Below, one piece after another: positions 51,083 through 61,137 of a stretch of 64,000 bases of DNA (its first letter is position 1; every line of letters starts with the position of its first letter). Under the pieces are notes generated by a model. That model worked only from the letters and a program-made list of their open reading frames with translations, did no database searches and was not told where the DNA came from. The stretch is from Acidobacteriota bacterium. Lineage in GTDB: Bacteria; Acidobacteriota; Terriglobia; Terriglobales; Acidobacteriaceae. Made by a program: the position numbers and the translations under genes. The DNA is taken from positions 496,001 through 560,000 of the forward strand of contig JAJXWA010000001.1 in NCBI GenBank assembly GCA_021781795.1, written 5' to 3'.

Positions 51083-51325
51083 ATGCGAGAAACCATCGAG
51101 GCCGGCGATCTGGTAAAAGTCTCATGCAAGACTGGGCTGTGGACGGTTGTCGCGGTCCGCGTACGAAACCTTGAGCCAAAATTCATGGTCCAGCTCGGAG
51201 AGGACCCGGCAACGAGTCAGTGGTTTCATAGCGACGCCGTAAGGCTCATGCAGAAAACTGCAAAGCCTCAGGATGATCCAGGCTTTACTTTCATGAGCAG
51301 CATCACCGAATGCCAACCGCACTGA
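51083..51325 (+). CDS. small hypothetical protein (80 aa)
   Basis: MRETIEAGDLVKVSCKTGLWTVVAVRVRNLEPKFMVQLGEDPATSQWFHSDAVRLM; GAGGAGAAG RBS upstream. Confidence 0.6.
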   Translation: MRETIEAGDLVKVSCKTGLWTVVAVRVRNLEPKFMVQLGEDPATSQWFHSDAVRLMQKTAKPQDDPGFTFMSSITECQPH

Positions 51326-51338
51326 AGATCACAGGTAC

Positions 51339-51377
51339 CCCATCCATGGCGCCTGCTCAGCGGGCGCCATGGGTGGG
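51339..51377. repeat. intergenic hairpin
   Basis: CCCATCCATGGCGCC ... GGCGCCATGGGTGGG, 15-bp stem with one T-G pair, 9-nt loop. Confidence 0.7.
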
Positions 51378-51877
51378 AGAGTACGACTCCATCCCCGCCA
51401 CCCTGCTGCCCCGCGGATGGCTGTCAAGCCCCGCACTTCAACAAAACTCTGCAACCCTCTCATTCCACTCGCAAAATTCCCCGCGCCCGTTTGCATATTC
51501 ACTCCCAGCAAACGCGCACAATAAAGATAGTCATGAAAAACCGCGCCCACCAACCCGTCGAACACCGCGTCTCGATCAGGTGGACTCTGTCCGCCTGCGC
51601 CCCGCAGGGAAATACACCACCCCCCTGGAATATTTTTCTTTTCCACAGACCGCACGTCTGAAAACTGCTCCTCGAACTCCGACCGAATCAGTCCGGCTCG
51701 CCACCGTCCCCGCCGCCGCTCTCGTACCGCTTTCATCACCCGCCCCGTGCGCCTACAATCCAATTAGCGGGCTCTTCCGGCCCACCGCGTCATCAGGACA
51801 CAATCGGGCCGGCTCACGCGCTGCATCAGATGCGCCCCATAAGGCGTCTGAATCCCACTTTTTATCCAGGAGTCGCA

Positions 51878-52408
51878 ATGGCACTCGCCGCAGGAATCTA
51901 TGCCGTCTTCCAGACCACCGAAGGCAAAATCACTGTTCGTCTCTTTGAATCCGACGCGCCCATCACCGTCAAGAACTTCATCGAGCTGGCCGAGGGGACT
52001 CGCGAGTGGACGCACCCCACCACCCGCACCAAGTCCACTACCAAGCTCTACGACGGCACCATCTTCCACCGCGTCATTCCAGACTTCATGATTCAGGGCG
52101 GCGATCCCGCTGGCAACGGCATGGGCGGCCCCGGCTACCGCTTCCAGGACGAGACCAAGGGCTCGCCCCACAAATTCGACAAGCCTGGAAAGCTCGCCAT
52201 GGCCAACTCCGGCCCCGGCACCAACGGCTCTCAGTTCTTCCTCACCGTCACACCCACGCCCTGGCTCACCGGCAATCACACCATCTTCGGCGAGGTCGTC
52301 GAGGGGCAGGAGATCGTCGTAAAAATCTCCAAAGTACCTCGCAACTCGCAGGACAAGCCCCACACCCCCGTCGTCCTCGAGTCCGTCGTCATCGAGCGCG
52401 TCGCCTGA
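51878..52408 (+). CDS. cyclophilin-type peptidyl-prolyl cis-trans isomerase
   Basis: IFHRVIPDFMIQGGDPAGNGMGGPGYRF...MANSGPGTNGSQFFLT...HTIFGEVVEG. Confidence 0.96.
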   Translation: MALAAGIYAVFQTTEGKITVRLFESDAPITVKNFIELAEGTREWTHPTTRTKSTTKLYDGTIFHRVIPDFMIQGGDPAGNGMGGPGYRFQDETKGSPHKFDKPGKLAMANSGPGTNGSQFFLTVTPTPWLTGNHTIFGEVVEGQEIVVKISKVPRNSQDKPHTPVVLESVVIERVA

Positions 52409-52456
52409 TCAATAGAACCGCGCCATTCCATCCTTTATGGGATGGCGCAACTCCCC

Positions 52457-54559
52457 TCACTCCTGCCCGCACAGCTCCAGCAGCGCCGCGCCAAACCGCT
52501 CCACCTTAGCCGGCCCCATCCCATCCACGCCCAGCATCTCCCGCGGATTCCTCGGTCGCGCCTGCGCCAGCGCGTACAGCGTCCGGTCGTGCAGCACCAC
52601 ATACGCCGGCACACCGAGCTGCTTGGCCATCCCCGTGCGCCACTCCTTCAGCCTCGCTGCCAGCGCAGCACCGTCCGGCGACAGCTCCTCCGTACCCGCC
52701 ACGGCCTTCGTGCGGCCCTGTTTCCCGGTCCGCGTCACGCCCCGCTCTGTTTTGGGCCCGAGTCCACCGCCCCCATCCTGCACCATTCCGTCCGCAATCA
52801 GCAGCTCCAGCGGCCTTGACCGCCGTATCTCCAAGCCCCGCTCCGTCAGGCGCACCTTGCGGAATCGCCGCACCTCGCCGTCCTTCTCGTACTCGGCATC
52901 TTCAATGTCAATCAGCCCGGCGCGAATCATCGCCGCCAGCAGCCCATCGAACTCCTTGCGGCTCATCTGCCCCGCCAGCTCGAGATTCCGCTGCAGCGTC
53001 CCAGTCGCCTTGTATTCCACGGCCCGTAGCTCATCGGCAATCGCCTGAGCCGCATCCCGCTCCGCGGCCGTCGCCCGCCGAAAAAGCTTCAGCACCGCGC
53101 CCACCGGGTCGCACACATCGCACACGCCGCAGGCTCTCCCCGCATCCTCCTCGTCGCCGAAGTGCCGCACCAGTTGCGCCATCCGGCACGCGCTTGATTC
53201 CGTAAACCGCAGTACCTTCTCCAGCTGCTCCGCCCGAAATTGCGCCTGCACCGCATAGGTCTTCTTCCAACCCGTTCTTCCACGCGTCACGTTGCCGATA
53301 AAGTCAACCTTGGCGCCACCATGAATCTCCAGCTTTTCCAGTGCCTTAGCAAAGGCTTCTTCACTCAGTTTCGACTTTTTCCGAACGTCTTCCAGCGGCT
53401 CCGCATCCTCGCCCAGGAGCCGAAAGACCTGCTCCAGATCCGCCGCAGGCGGGTAGTCGCGGGTCAGAAAAAAATCATGCGTCCTCTGGTCCGCATAGCT
53501 GTGCATCAGAATCGTGCGGCTTGCCTCTCCATCCCGCCCCGCTCTCCCAATCTCCTGGTAATAGCCTTCAAGCGTTGCCGGCAGTCCGGCATGGATCACC
53601 GTCCGAATATCCGCCTTGTCAATCCCCATCCCAAAGGCAATCGTCGCGACCACCACATGCAACTCGCCCGCCTGAAAAGCCGCCTGCACGCGTTCCCGCC
53701 GTTCGGCTTCCAATCCGGCGTGGTATGCCGCCGCCGGAATCCTCACCGCAAGCTCCTCGGCAAGTTGCTCCGCCATCCGGCGCGAAGGCGCATACACAAT
53801 CGCCGGACGCCGCGCCCGGTCCGCCAGCAGCCGGAAAATGGCCCCAGCCCGCTCCGGCACAGGGGTCTCCACCACCTCAATCGCCAGATTGTCCCGCCGG
53901 AATCCATGAATGAAACGGGCCGGATTCGCCAGCCCAAGCTGGGCAACGATGTCTGCCTGCACTGCCGGCGTCGCCGTCGCCGTCAGCGCGAGCACCGGCG
54001 CAGGCCGCAGCGTCGGAATGTACTGCCCCAGCATCCGGTAGTCTGGTCGAAAATCATGTCCCCATTGCGAAATGCAGTGCGCCTCGTCAATCGCAATCAA
54101 GGACAGCCGCTGCTTCGCCAGCATCTCCGGAAAACCCGGCACCCGCAGCCGCTCCGGGGCGATGAAGAGAAATTGCAGTTGCCCTTTCAAGTAGTCCACG
54201 CACGCCTGCCGCGATGCCGCACGGTCCATCGCCGAGTGGATCCGAGCCACGCGCAGCCCAAGCGCCGCCAGCTTCGTCGCCTGGTCCTCCATCAGCGCAA
54301 TCAACGGCGAAATCACCAGCGCCGTCCCTCCTCGCACAATGGCTGGCAGTTGGTAGCAGAGGCTCTTCCCGGACCCCGTCGGCATCACCAGCAGCAGGTC
54401 GCGGCCTTTCACAGCCGATCGGCACACCGCCTCCTGATTCGCTCGAAACTCTGAAAAACCAAAAACTTCGCGCAGAAAGCTAGAAAGATGATTCAGATTG
54501 GATGAGGGTGTCAAAAGGCTGCAATCCTTGGCCCTCGGACTCGTCAAAGCATCTCCCAT
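52457..54559 (-). CDS. recQ: ATP-dependent DNA helicase RecQ
   Basis: MPTGSGKSLCYQLPA, IDEAHCISQWGHDFRPDY, ATIAFGMGIDKADIRTVIH; C-terminal Zn (C..CGVCDVC) and HRDC domains. Confidence 0.96.
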   Translation of the reverse strand: MGDALTSPRAKDCSLLTPSSNLNHLSSFLREVFGFSEFRANQEAVCRSAVKGRDLLLVMPTGSGKSLCYQLPAIVRGGTALVISPLIALMEDQATKLAALGLRVARIHSAMDRAASRQACVDYLKGQLQFLFIAPERLRVPGFPEMLAKQRLSLIAIDEAHCISQWGHDFRPDYRMLGQYIPTLRPAPVLALTATATPAVQADIVAQLGLANPARFIHGFRRDNLAIEVVETPVPERAGAIFRLLADRARRPAIVYAPSRRMAEQLAEELAVRIPAAAYHAGLEAERRERVQAAFQAGELHVVVATIAFGMGIDKADIRTVIHAGLPATLEGYYQEIGRAGRDGEASRTILMHSYADQRTHDFFLTRDYPPAADLEQVFRLLGEDAEPLEDVRKKSKLSEEAFAKALEKLEIHGGAKVDFIGNVTRGRTGWKKTYAVQAQFRAEQLEKVLRFTESSACRMAQLVRHFGDEEDAGRACGVCDVCDPVGAVLKLFRRATAAERDAAQAIADELRAVEYKATGTLQRNLELAGQMSRKEFDGLLAAMIRAGLIDIEDAEYEKDGEVRRFRKVRLTERGLEIRRSRPLELLIADGMVQDGGGGLGPKTERGVTRTGKQGRTKAVAGTEELSPDGAALAARLKEWRTGMAKQLGVPAYVVLHDRTLYALAQARPRNPREMLGVDGMGPAKVERFGAALLELCGQE

Positions 54560-54729
54560 GGACCTTCCCCAATCTACCGCAACCGGGCAGCCTGAAAGGC
54601 CTCACCGCAGACACAACCTCGTCGGGCGCTCGCGCGCAGGCTTGTCACATTGATGCGCTCTGTCAATTGTTTCTAAAATAGCGATTAACGGTTCCTATGA
54701 AGCAAAACGACAAAATGGGAGAACCCGCC

Positions 54730-55632
54730 ATGAATCTGCAGGACCTGCGCTACCTCGTCGCCGTTGCCGAACACCGCCACTTCCGCCGCGCAGCCGAAGC
54801 CTGCAATGTCAGCCAGCCCACCCTCAGCAGCCAGGTCCGCAAGCTCGAAGACGAGCTCGGTGTCACCCTGCTTGAACGCTCGAATAAGCGCGTCGAGCTC
54901 ACGCCTGTTGGGAGCCGCATTCTTGAGCACGCCCGCCACGCCCTCCACGAGACCGCGCAGATGGAAGAGGTCGCCCGCGCTGCCCGCGATCCCCTCGTCG
55001 GCCCGCTCAAGCTTGGCGTCATTCCTACGCTCGCGCCCTATCTCATGCCGCTCATCCTGCGCCCCCTTCGCGCTGCACACCCTGCTCTCGGCATCGACCT
55101 GTGGGAGGACCAGACCCATTCCCTCATCGACGGCCTGCGCAACCACCGCCTCGACGCCGCTCTGCTCGCCACCGCCTCGGATACGCCCGAAATCACTGAA
55201 ATCGCCCTCTTCCACGAGCCACTCCTCGCCGCCCTGCCCTCCACACACTGCCTCGCCGCCCTGCAGACGGTCAGCGAAGACGCCCTCACCAGCGAACTCC
55301 TCGTCCTCGCCGACGGCCACTGCCTCGCCAACCAGACCCTCGACGCTTGCGGCGCGCGCCACACCGCGAAGACCGGCCTGCAGCGCTCCATGCAGGCCGC
55401 AACGCTGGAAACGCTAGTCAACCTCGTCGCCGCTGGCTACGGCGCCACCCTCATTCCAGCCCTCGCCGCCGGCTCGCTCGGCCAGCGCGGCATCGTCCTC
55501 CGTCCCCTAACCGGCCGCACCTTTCGCACCATCCGCCTCGCCAGCCGTCCCGGTTTCCCTCGACCCCAGGCCCTGCGCGCGATCGAGAAAGTCATCCGGG
55601 AGGCCGTCGTTCCAGCCCTTGCTGCCGCATAA
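54730..55632 (+). CDS. oxyR: LysR-family hydrogen peroxide sensor OxyR-like
   Basis: LysR HTH MNLQDLRYLVAVAEHRHFRRAAEACNVSQPTLSSQVRKLE; GHCLANQTLDACG has the two cysteines with 8-residue spacing as in OxyR. Upstream ATG at 54697 is an alternative start. Confidence 0.85.
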   Translation: MNLQDLRYLVAVAEHRHFRRAAEACNVSQPTLSSQVRKLEDELGVTLLERSNKRVELTPVGSRILEHARHALHETAQMEEVARAARDPLVGPLKLGVIPTLAPYLMPLILRPLRAAHPALGIDLWEDQTHSLIDGLRNHRLDAALLATASDTPEITEIALFHEPLLAALPSTHCLAALQTVSEDALTSELLVLADGHCLANQTLDACGARHTAKTGLQRSMQAATLETLVNLVAAGYGATLIPALAAGSLGQRGIVLRPLTGRTFRTIRLASRPGFPRPQALRAIEKVIREAVVPALAAA

Positions 55633-55884
55633 AAGCGCAGCAGCCAGCCTGTGGAAAAATCAGGCCAAAATCCAGACAAACACCGAAAAATTCCCTAAAT
55701 TCCCTAAGAACTCGGGATTCTTTGATTTCGGCCCGCCTTATCCACAAAAACCGCCTTCCACGCCGTTGACCCGGCCCCTCCGGCTCCTTACAGTCAGTAA
55801 TCAAACGGCGACTCAGGCCTCCCGGCTGGGGTTGCCGTGGGCCTATTCGTCCAACGACCCAGAGCCCGCACCACCGGAGTGACA

Positions 55885-58800
55885 ATGCTGAAACTGAAAA
55901 AAATCCACATCCTCGGCTTTAAAAGCTTTTGCGACCGCACGGAACTGATGGTCCCCGGCACCGGGATCGCCGTCATCGTCGGTCCAAATGGATGCGGAAA
56001 GTCAAACATTCTGGATGGAATGAGCTGGGTCCTCGGCGAGCAGAGCGCCAAAAGTCTGCGCGGCAGCCACATGCAGGATGTGATCTTCGCCGGTACCCGC
56101 GAGCGTAAGGCCCTTGGCATGGCCGAGGTCACCATTACCTTAGTCGATCCCGAGGCCTACGAAGGGCCAATCCCCATTGAGCCTGAGGTCGTCGTCGATC
56201 ACGACGGCCCCGCCGACTGGGACGAAGAGGAACTGCGCCGCCAGAAGGCCGCCGAAGCCGAAGAGATCGCCTCAGCCGAGCAGCCCGGCCAGGTCATTGA
56301 AGAAGAAGACGAAGCCCCGGAAGCGCAGGCAACAGGGGAAGGCCCTCAGCCCGTCGTCCTCAAGATTCGCCGCCGCAAGTTCCGCCGCACGCCACAGAAG
56401 GGCGAAGTGGTCATCACGCGCCGTCTCTTCCGCACCGGCGAAAGCGAGTACCTGCTCAACGGCAAGCTCTGCCGCCTGCGCGACATTCAGGACATCTTCA
56501 TGGGTACCGGCCTCGGACCGGACAGCTACGCCATCATTGCGCAGGAGCAGATTGGCCAACTCCTCAGCGCCAAGCCCTATGACCGCCGCGCCATCATTGA
56601 AGAGGCCGCCGGCATCACCCGCTTCAAGACCAAGAAGCGCCTCGCCGAGCTGCGCCTCGAGAGCGCCAAGCAGAACCTCGCCCGCGTCGACGACATCTTT
56701 GAAGAGGTCACGCGCCAGATGAACAGCCTCAAGCGCCAGGCCGCTAAAGCCGAGCGCTTCGCCGCCGTGCGCGACGAGCTGCGCAGCCGCCTGCGCGTCG
56801 TGCTCGCCAGCCGCATGGCGCAGATGGATGCCGACCAGGCGCGGCTCGAAGCGGAGATCGCCAGCCTCTCCGAGCAGATTCAGGCCTCCGCCACCGAGAT
56901 TGAAGCCTCGGAGGCGAGCCAGCATGCCTTGACCGAGCGGGGATACGAACTCGACCACCAGATTCAGGAGACTCAAAGCCGCGCCAGCTCAGCAGCCGTC
57001 GAACTGGAGCGCGCCGCCGCGCGCGAGCGCAGCAATGCCGAGCGCATCGGCGAATTGGAAGCTCGCGCAGCCTCCGCCTCCGCGGAGCTGGACCAGACGC
57101 GCATTCAGCTCGCCGGAATCGCCGAAGAGCGCAGCCAGCAGAAGACCTTCCTTGAGACGGCCGCCGGCGAGGCCCGCGCCTTTCATCAGCGCGTTGAAGC
57201 CCAGCAGCAGGAGGCGCGCAAGGCCGCCGAAGAGGTCTTTGCCGCCGAACGCAATCTGGAAACCAGCCGCCGTCACGTCATGCACCTGCTTACCCTGGCC
57301 GGCAACGCGCGCAACAGCACAGCGCAGGCCGAGGAGAGCCTTTCGGCCCTGGAGCGCGAAGCCGAACGTCTGACCGCTGAGATAAACCAGGCAAAAATTG
57401 AGCTTGAGAATCATGGCGTCGAGCGTGGCCAGGCCAGGATGCGCTTTGAGTCCGCGGCCGAAACGCTCAAGCGCCTCGAAGCAGAGATCGCGGCGCTGCG
57501 CGAGAGCCTGCAGGCGCGCCGCAATGAAGAGACCGCCCTGCGCACGCGGGCCAACCAGCTTCGCGGCCAGCACGCCGGCACTGAAGGCCGCAAGAATTCC
57601 ATCGAGGCCCTGATCCGTGACCACAGCTATTCTACGGACACGGTGCGCCGCCTGCTCAAACCCGGTGCGCTCGGCGAGAGCGTCGCCCCCGTCGGCACGC
57701 TCGCTGATTTTCTTGAGGTCAGTGGCGCGCACGAGCGCGTTGTAGACGAGTTCCTCCGCGAAGAGCTGAACTACGTCGTCGTCAAGAACTGGGGCGCAGC
57801 CGAAGAGGGCGTGCGCGTGCTCAAGTCCGGCGTAGACGGCCGCGCCACCTTCCTCATTCACGATGCCGCGCAGGGCAGCCTCTTCGCGGAAGCAGACGAC
57901 ACCGTCTGCGCGGAAGGCGTCACTCCGCTCAAGGAGACCATCCGCGTGCTCAATGGCTTTGGCCGTTCGCTGGAGACGATTCTTCCCAAGCTTCGTCACG
58001 GGTATCTGGTCGAGAATTCCGCCGTTGCGCAGGCTCTCACAGCGAATCACCCACATGCTTACTTCCTCACGCCCGAGGGCGAGTGTTTTCACAATGCGAC
58101 CGTCACCGGCGGCAAAGCTGCAGCCCAGGGACCGCTGGCGCTCAAGCGCGAACTGCGTGAGATGGACGCGCGTCTCGCCGGGCTGGAAAAGGATCTCGCT
58201 GAAGCCGACCTGCACGCAGCCACATTGCAGAAAAACATCGAAGAGCTGACCGGTCAACTGGAGGCCCGCAGCGAGGAGCGCCGCCAGTCCGAGCGCGACT
58301 CCGCCAACCAGGGCGCAGCGCTCAAGCAGATGGAGGCCGAAGCGCAGCGCATCGAGCGCCGCCTTCAGGAGTGGGATCTGCAGGCCGCCCGCAACAAGGA
58401 CGCGCGCGAAGCCAAACACACCATCATCGAGCAGAAGCGCGAAGAAGCCGTTCGGCTGGAAGCGGAACACGCCACCGCCGAAAAGTCGCTGGAAGAGCTT
58501 CAGACCAGACTCGCCGAGTTGCGCCAGACGCGCGAAGGCCTGCAACAGGCCGCCGCACAGGTGACGGCAGAACTGGCCGGTCTGGAAGAGCGGCGTCGTG
58601 GAGCAGAGGCCGCCTTCCAGCGCATCGACCGGCTTCATGCCGACCTCGAGCGCCGCGCTCTGACCCTCGAGCAGCAAAAGGCCGCCGCCGAAGCCGAACG
58701 TGAGCAGCGGACGCGCGAGAGCGCAGAGCTGGTCGAGCGCCAGCATCAGTTGACGGCCGCGCGCGCCGAGGCGCAGGCTCTGGCGCAGACCCTCACCGCC

Positions 58801-59697
58801 GAGGCGCAGACCCTCCGCCAGCAGCTTGCCACACTAGAGATGCAGCTAAAGACCAGCCGCCTTGCCCTCGACCAGTTGCGTGAAGAGCGCGCCGCCCGCC
58901 AGAGCGCGGTCGCCAAGCTGCGCTCCGACCTGGAGCATCTTGAAGGCAGTTGCATGACCGAGCTGAATATCGAGGCGTCTGTGCTCCGCGCCGACGCTGA
59001 GATCACTCCCCTTGCCGACGAGGCGCTCGCGCAGGAAGACGAGGCCTGCCGCGCCCTGCGTCAGCGCATGGAGCAGATGGGCCCCGTCAACATGATGGCG
59101 CTCGACGAATACAAGGAAACCGCCGAGCGGCACACCTTCCTCGAGTCGCAGCGCAGAGACCTGATTGAGTCCATCGAGAACACCCAGGAGACCATCAAGG
59201 AGATCGAGCAGATCTCGCGCACCAAGTTTGAAGAAGCCTTCGCGAGAATCAACGAGAACTTCGGCCAGGTCTTCTCCAAGCTCTTTCAGGGCGGCCAGGC
59301 CTTTCTGCGGCTCACGGACGAAGAAAATCAGGCCGAAAGCGGACTGGAAATCGTTGCTTCACCTCCGGGCAAAAAGCTGCAGAACGTCCTGCTCCTCTCC
59401 GGCGGAGAGAAGGCGCTCACCGCGCTGTCGCTGCTGGTCGGCATCTTCCAGTACAAGCCAAGCCCCTTCTGCGTGCTCGACGAAGTGGATGCACCGCTCG
59501 ACGAAACCAACGTGGGCCGGCTCGCCGACCTGCTCCACTCGCTCAGCCGCGAGACGCAGTTCCTCGTCGTCACGCACTCCAAGCGCATGATGCACGCGGC
59601 AGACATGATCTACGGCGTCACCATGCAGGAGCCGGGCGTCTCCAAGGTGGTCAGCGTCAAGCTCAGCCACCACGAGCAGCAGAGGGCTACCGCGTAG
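55885..59697 (+). CDS. smc: chromosome segregation protein SMC
   Basis: MLKLKKIHILGFKSFCDRTELMVPG..VGPNGCGKSNILDGMSWVLGEQSAKSLRG; long coiled coils with hinge; LLSGGEKALTALSLLVGIFQYKPSPFCVLDEVDAPLDETN. Confidence 0.97.
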   Translation: MLKLKKIHILGFKSFCDRTELMVPGTGIAVIVGPNGCGKSNILDGMSWVLGEQSAKSLRGSHMQDVIFAGTRERKALGMAEVTITLVDPEAYEGPIPIEPEVVVDHDGPADWDEEELRRQKAAEAEEIASAEQPGQVIEEEDEAPEAQATGEGPQPVVLKIRRRKFRRTPQKGEVVITRRLFRTGESEYLLNGKLCRLRDIQDIFMGTGLGPDSYAIIAQEQIGQLLSAKPYDRRAIIEEAAGITRFKTKKRLAELRLESAKQNLARVDDIFEEVTRQMNSLKRQAAKAERFAAVRDELRSRLRVVLASRMAQMDADQARLEAEIASLSEQIQASATEIEASEASQHALTERGYELDHQIQETQSRASSAAVELERAAARERSNAERIGELEARAASASAELDQTRIQLAGIAEERSQQKTFLETAAGEARAFHQRVEAQQQEARKAAEEVFAAERNLETSRRHVMHLLTLAGNARNSTAQAEESLSALEREAERLTAEINQAKIELENHGVERGQARMRFESAAETLKRLEAEIAALRESLQARRNEETALRTRANQLRGQHAGTEGRKNSIEALIRDHSYSTDTVRRLLKPGALGESVAPVGTLADFLEVSGAHERVVDEFLREELNYVVVKNWGAAEEGVRVLKSGVDGRATFLIHDAAQGSLFAEADDTVCAEGVTPLKETIRVLNGFGRSLETILPKLRHGYLVENSAVAQALTANHPHAYFLTPEGECFHNATVTGGKAAAQGPLALKRELREMDARLAGLEKDLAEADLHAATLQKNIEELTGQLEARSEERRQSERDSANQGAALKQMEAEAQRIERRLQEWDLQAARNKDAREAKHTIIEQKREEAVRLEAEHATAEKSLEELQTRLAELRQTREGLQQAAAQVTAELAGLEERRRGAEAAFQRIDRLHADLERRALTLEQQKAAAEAEREQRTRESAELVERQHQLTAARAEAQALAQTLTAEAQTLRQQLATLEMQLKTSRLALDQLREERAARQSAVAKLRSDLEHLEGSCMTELNIEASVLRADAEITPLADEALAQEDEACRALRQRMEQMGPVNMMALDEYKETAERHTFLESQRRDLIESIENTQETIKEIEQISRTKFEEAFARINENFGQVFSKLFQGGQAFLRLTDEENQAESGLEIVASPPGKKLQNVLLLSGGEKALTALSLLVGIFQYKPSPFCVLDEVDAPLDETNVGRLADLLHSLSRETQFLVVTHSKRMMHAADMIYGVTMQEPGVSKVVSVKLSHHEQQRATA

Positions 59698-59702
59698 TTT
59701 CG

Positions 59703-60536
59703 CTACAGTTCGACTCTGGCTGGGACGCGAAGCAGCGCCCGGCCCGCGCATGGGACAACGGCGCCCACCACCAGCCACAGCAGCACGCCATACCCTGCGT
59801 ACCAGAAGGCCTCCTGCGCTGCCGTGATATGCGTCGGGCTGAAGACGACCAGCGCCCCGGTTGAGCTGATGTGCATCATCTGGGCCAGCAGCAAGCTGCG
59901 GGTGTGCACATACAGCCAGCCGATGAGCACCCGCATCGCGGTCATCGCCAGGGCAAAGGCCAGAAAGTACTCCGGCCACCATGCGCCATGCGGCGTCACC
60001 GCGCCGAGATAGTTGATCACCGGCAGATGCCAGGCCGACCACAGCAGTCCCAACCCGACGCTCGCCTGGAGCGGGCTCCGCCGCGCCATCATGCTCGGAA
60101 AGGCAAAGCCCGTCCATCCCACCTCTTCCACAAGACCCGCAGGAATGCCGAAAAGCAGTCCCGGCAAAAAGAGATTGGGCGTGAAGGCCGGTGATGCCAG
60201 CCGGCTCAAGATCCACAGTGCGCAAAGAAGCGCGGCAGGTGGAAGTAGCAATACCCACCACCAACGCGCTGGGATGTGCGCGGGGTTCATCCCGGAAAAC
60301 AGCGCGCGAATACCAGCACGCCCCTTCAGCCGAGCCGTAAGCCGAATGGAAGCAAGCAGCGGCCCGAGCAGCATCGCCGGAAACATCAGGATTCCTGCCA
60401 TGGGCGAAACAGGCTGACCCCGAACCAGTGCCGGCGCCGCCACCGCCAGGGCTCCTGCCCACGAGACAGCGCCCGTCGCCAGAAAGAATGCGGTTACTGG
60501 ATGACGCTCCACGAAGCTCAGTCCAACCCGACCCAT
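59703..60536 (-). CDS. CPBP-family intramembrane metalloprotease
   Basis: EEVGWTGFAFPSMMARRSPLQASVGLGLLWSAWHLPVINYLG; multi-TM. Start placed at internal ATG 60536. Confidence 0.87.
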   Translation of the reverse strand: MGRVGLSFVERHPVTAFFLATGAVSWAGALAVAAPALVRGQPVSPMAGILMFPAMLLGPLLASIRLTARLKGRAGIRALFSGMNPAHIPARWWWVLLLPPAALLCALWILSRLASPAFTPNLFLPGLLFGIPAGLVEEVGWTGFAFPSMMARRSPLQASVGLGLLWSAWHLPVINYLGAVTPHGAWWPEYFLAFALAMTAMRVLIGWLYVHTRSLLLAQMMHISSTGALVVFSPTHITAAQEAFWYAGYGVLLWLVVGAVVPCAGRALLRVPARVEL

Positions 60537-60662
60537 GGGAACGAAACGGAACTGGAAGACGTCTAGTTCCCACTCTTTGGCAAGAAAATCGAATCTGTGC
60601 CTCGAAAATGCCCCCGCGCCGCCCTTGCGCCGGACTAGCAAACTTTGACGTTAAAAGAAATA

Positions 60663-60694
60663 TGCCTCCGGAGGAGATCGTCTCTCCGGAGGCA
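60663..60694. repeat. strong intergenic hairpin
   Basis: TGCCTCCGGA-g-GAGA-TCG-TCTC-TCCGGAGGCA, 14 bp of pairing with one bulge. Confidence 0.7.
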
Positions 60695-61137
60695 CTTGTG
60701 CATCGCACAAGAAAGCGGGGCCAGTAGCCGGCGCTGGAGGTCGGTAGCGCGCGGCTACTGGTGATCCCTTATGAAACGAAGCTAGCCGCGGCTTCCCCTT
60801 TCCACTGCTGCTTCGTGTCGCCCGGCTCAAAGAGAACATTCTTACGCGTCCTCCGAACCATGTTGACAAGCTGAGTCTCAAGCTTTTCGAAGATTCGTTC
60901 CGTGATGGCCGTCACACAAGTTGGTTTGGCTCGCTCTCTGGCTGCTCGCTGGCTGTCTGCGGCGTCGGCGCCCTTTCGTCCGGCGTTTGACAAACCGTTG
61001 AGCGGGCCAGAAAATCGAAGCTTCAGACATCAGGATGCTGGCCGACACCCAAACAAGCAGGGCAACCGCACCGCTCCGCGCGATGGAAGACTGCAACCCT
61101 CAGGCCTGAGCAAGCTTCAAGGATTTAACTACCCACG

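Noticed and set aside
54660-54700. Possible OxyR box (ATAG...CTAT) upstream of oxyR
   Set aside because: ATAG and CTAT are present but the spacing does not fit the ATAG-N7-CTAT arrangement, so not called.
56989-58746. Minus-strand ORF of 585 aa inside smc
   Set aside because: Antisense shadow of the SMC coiled coil; Leu/Ala/Gly-rich.
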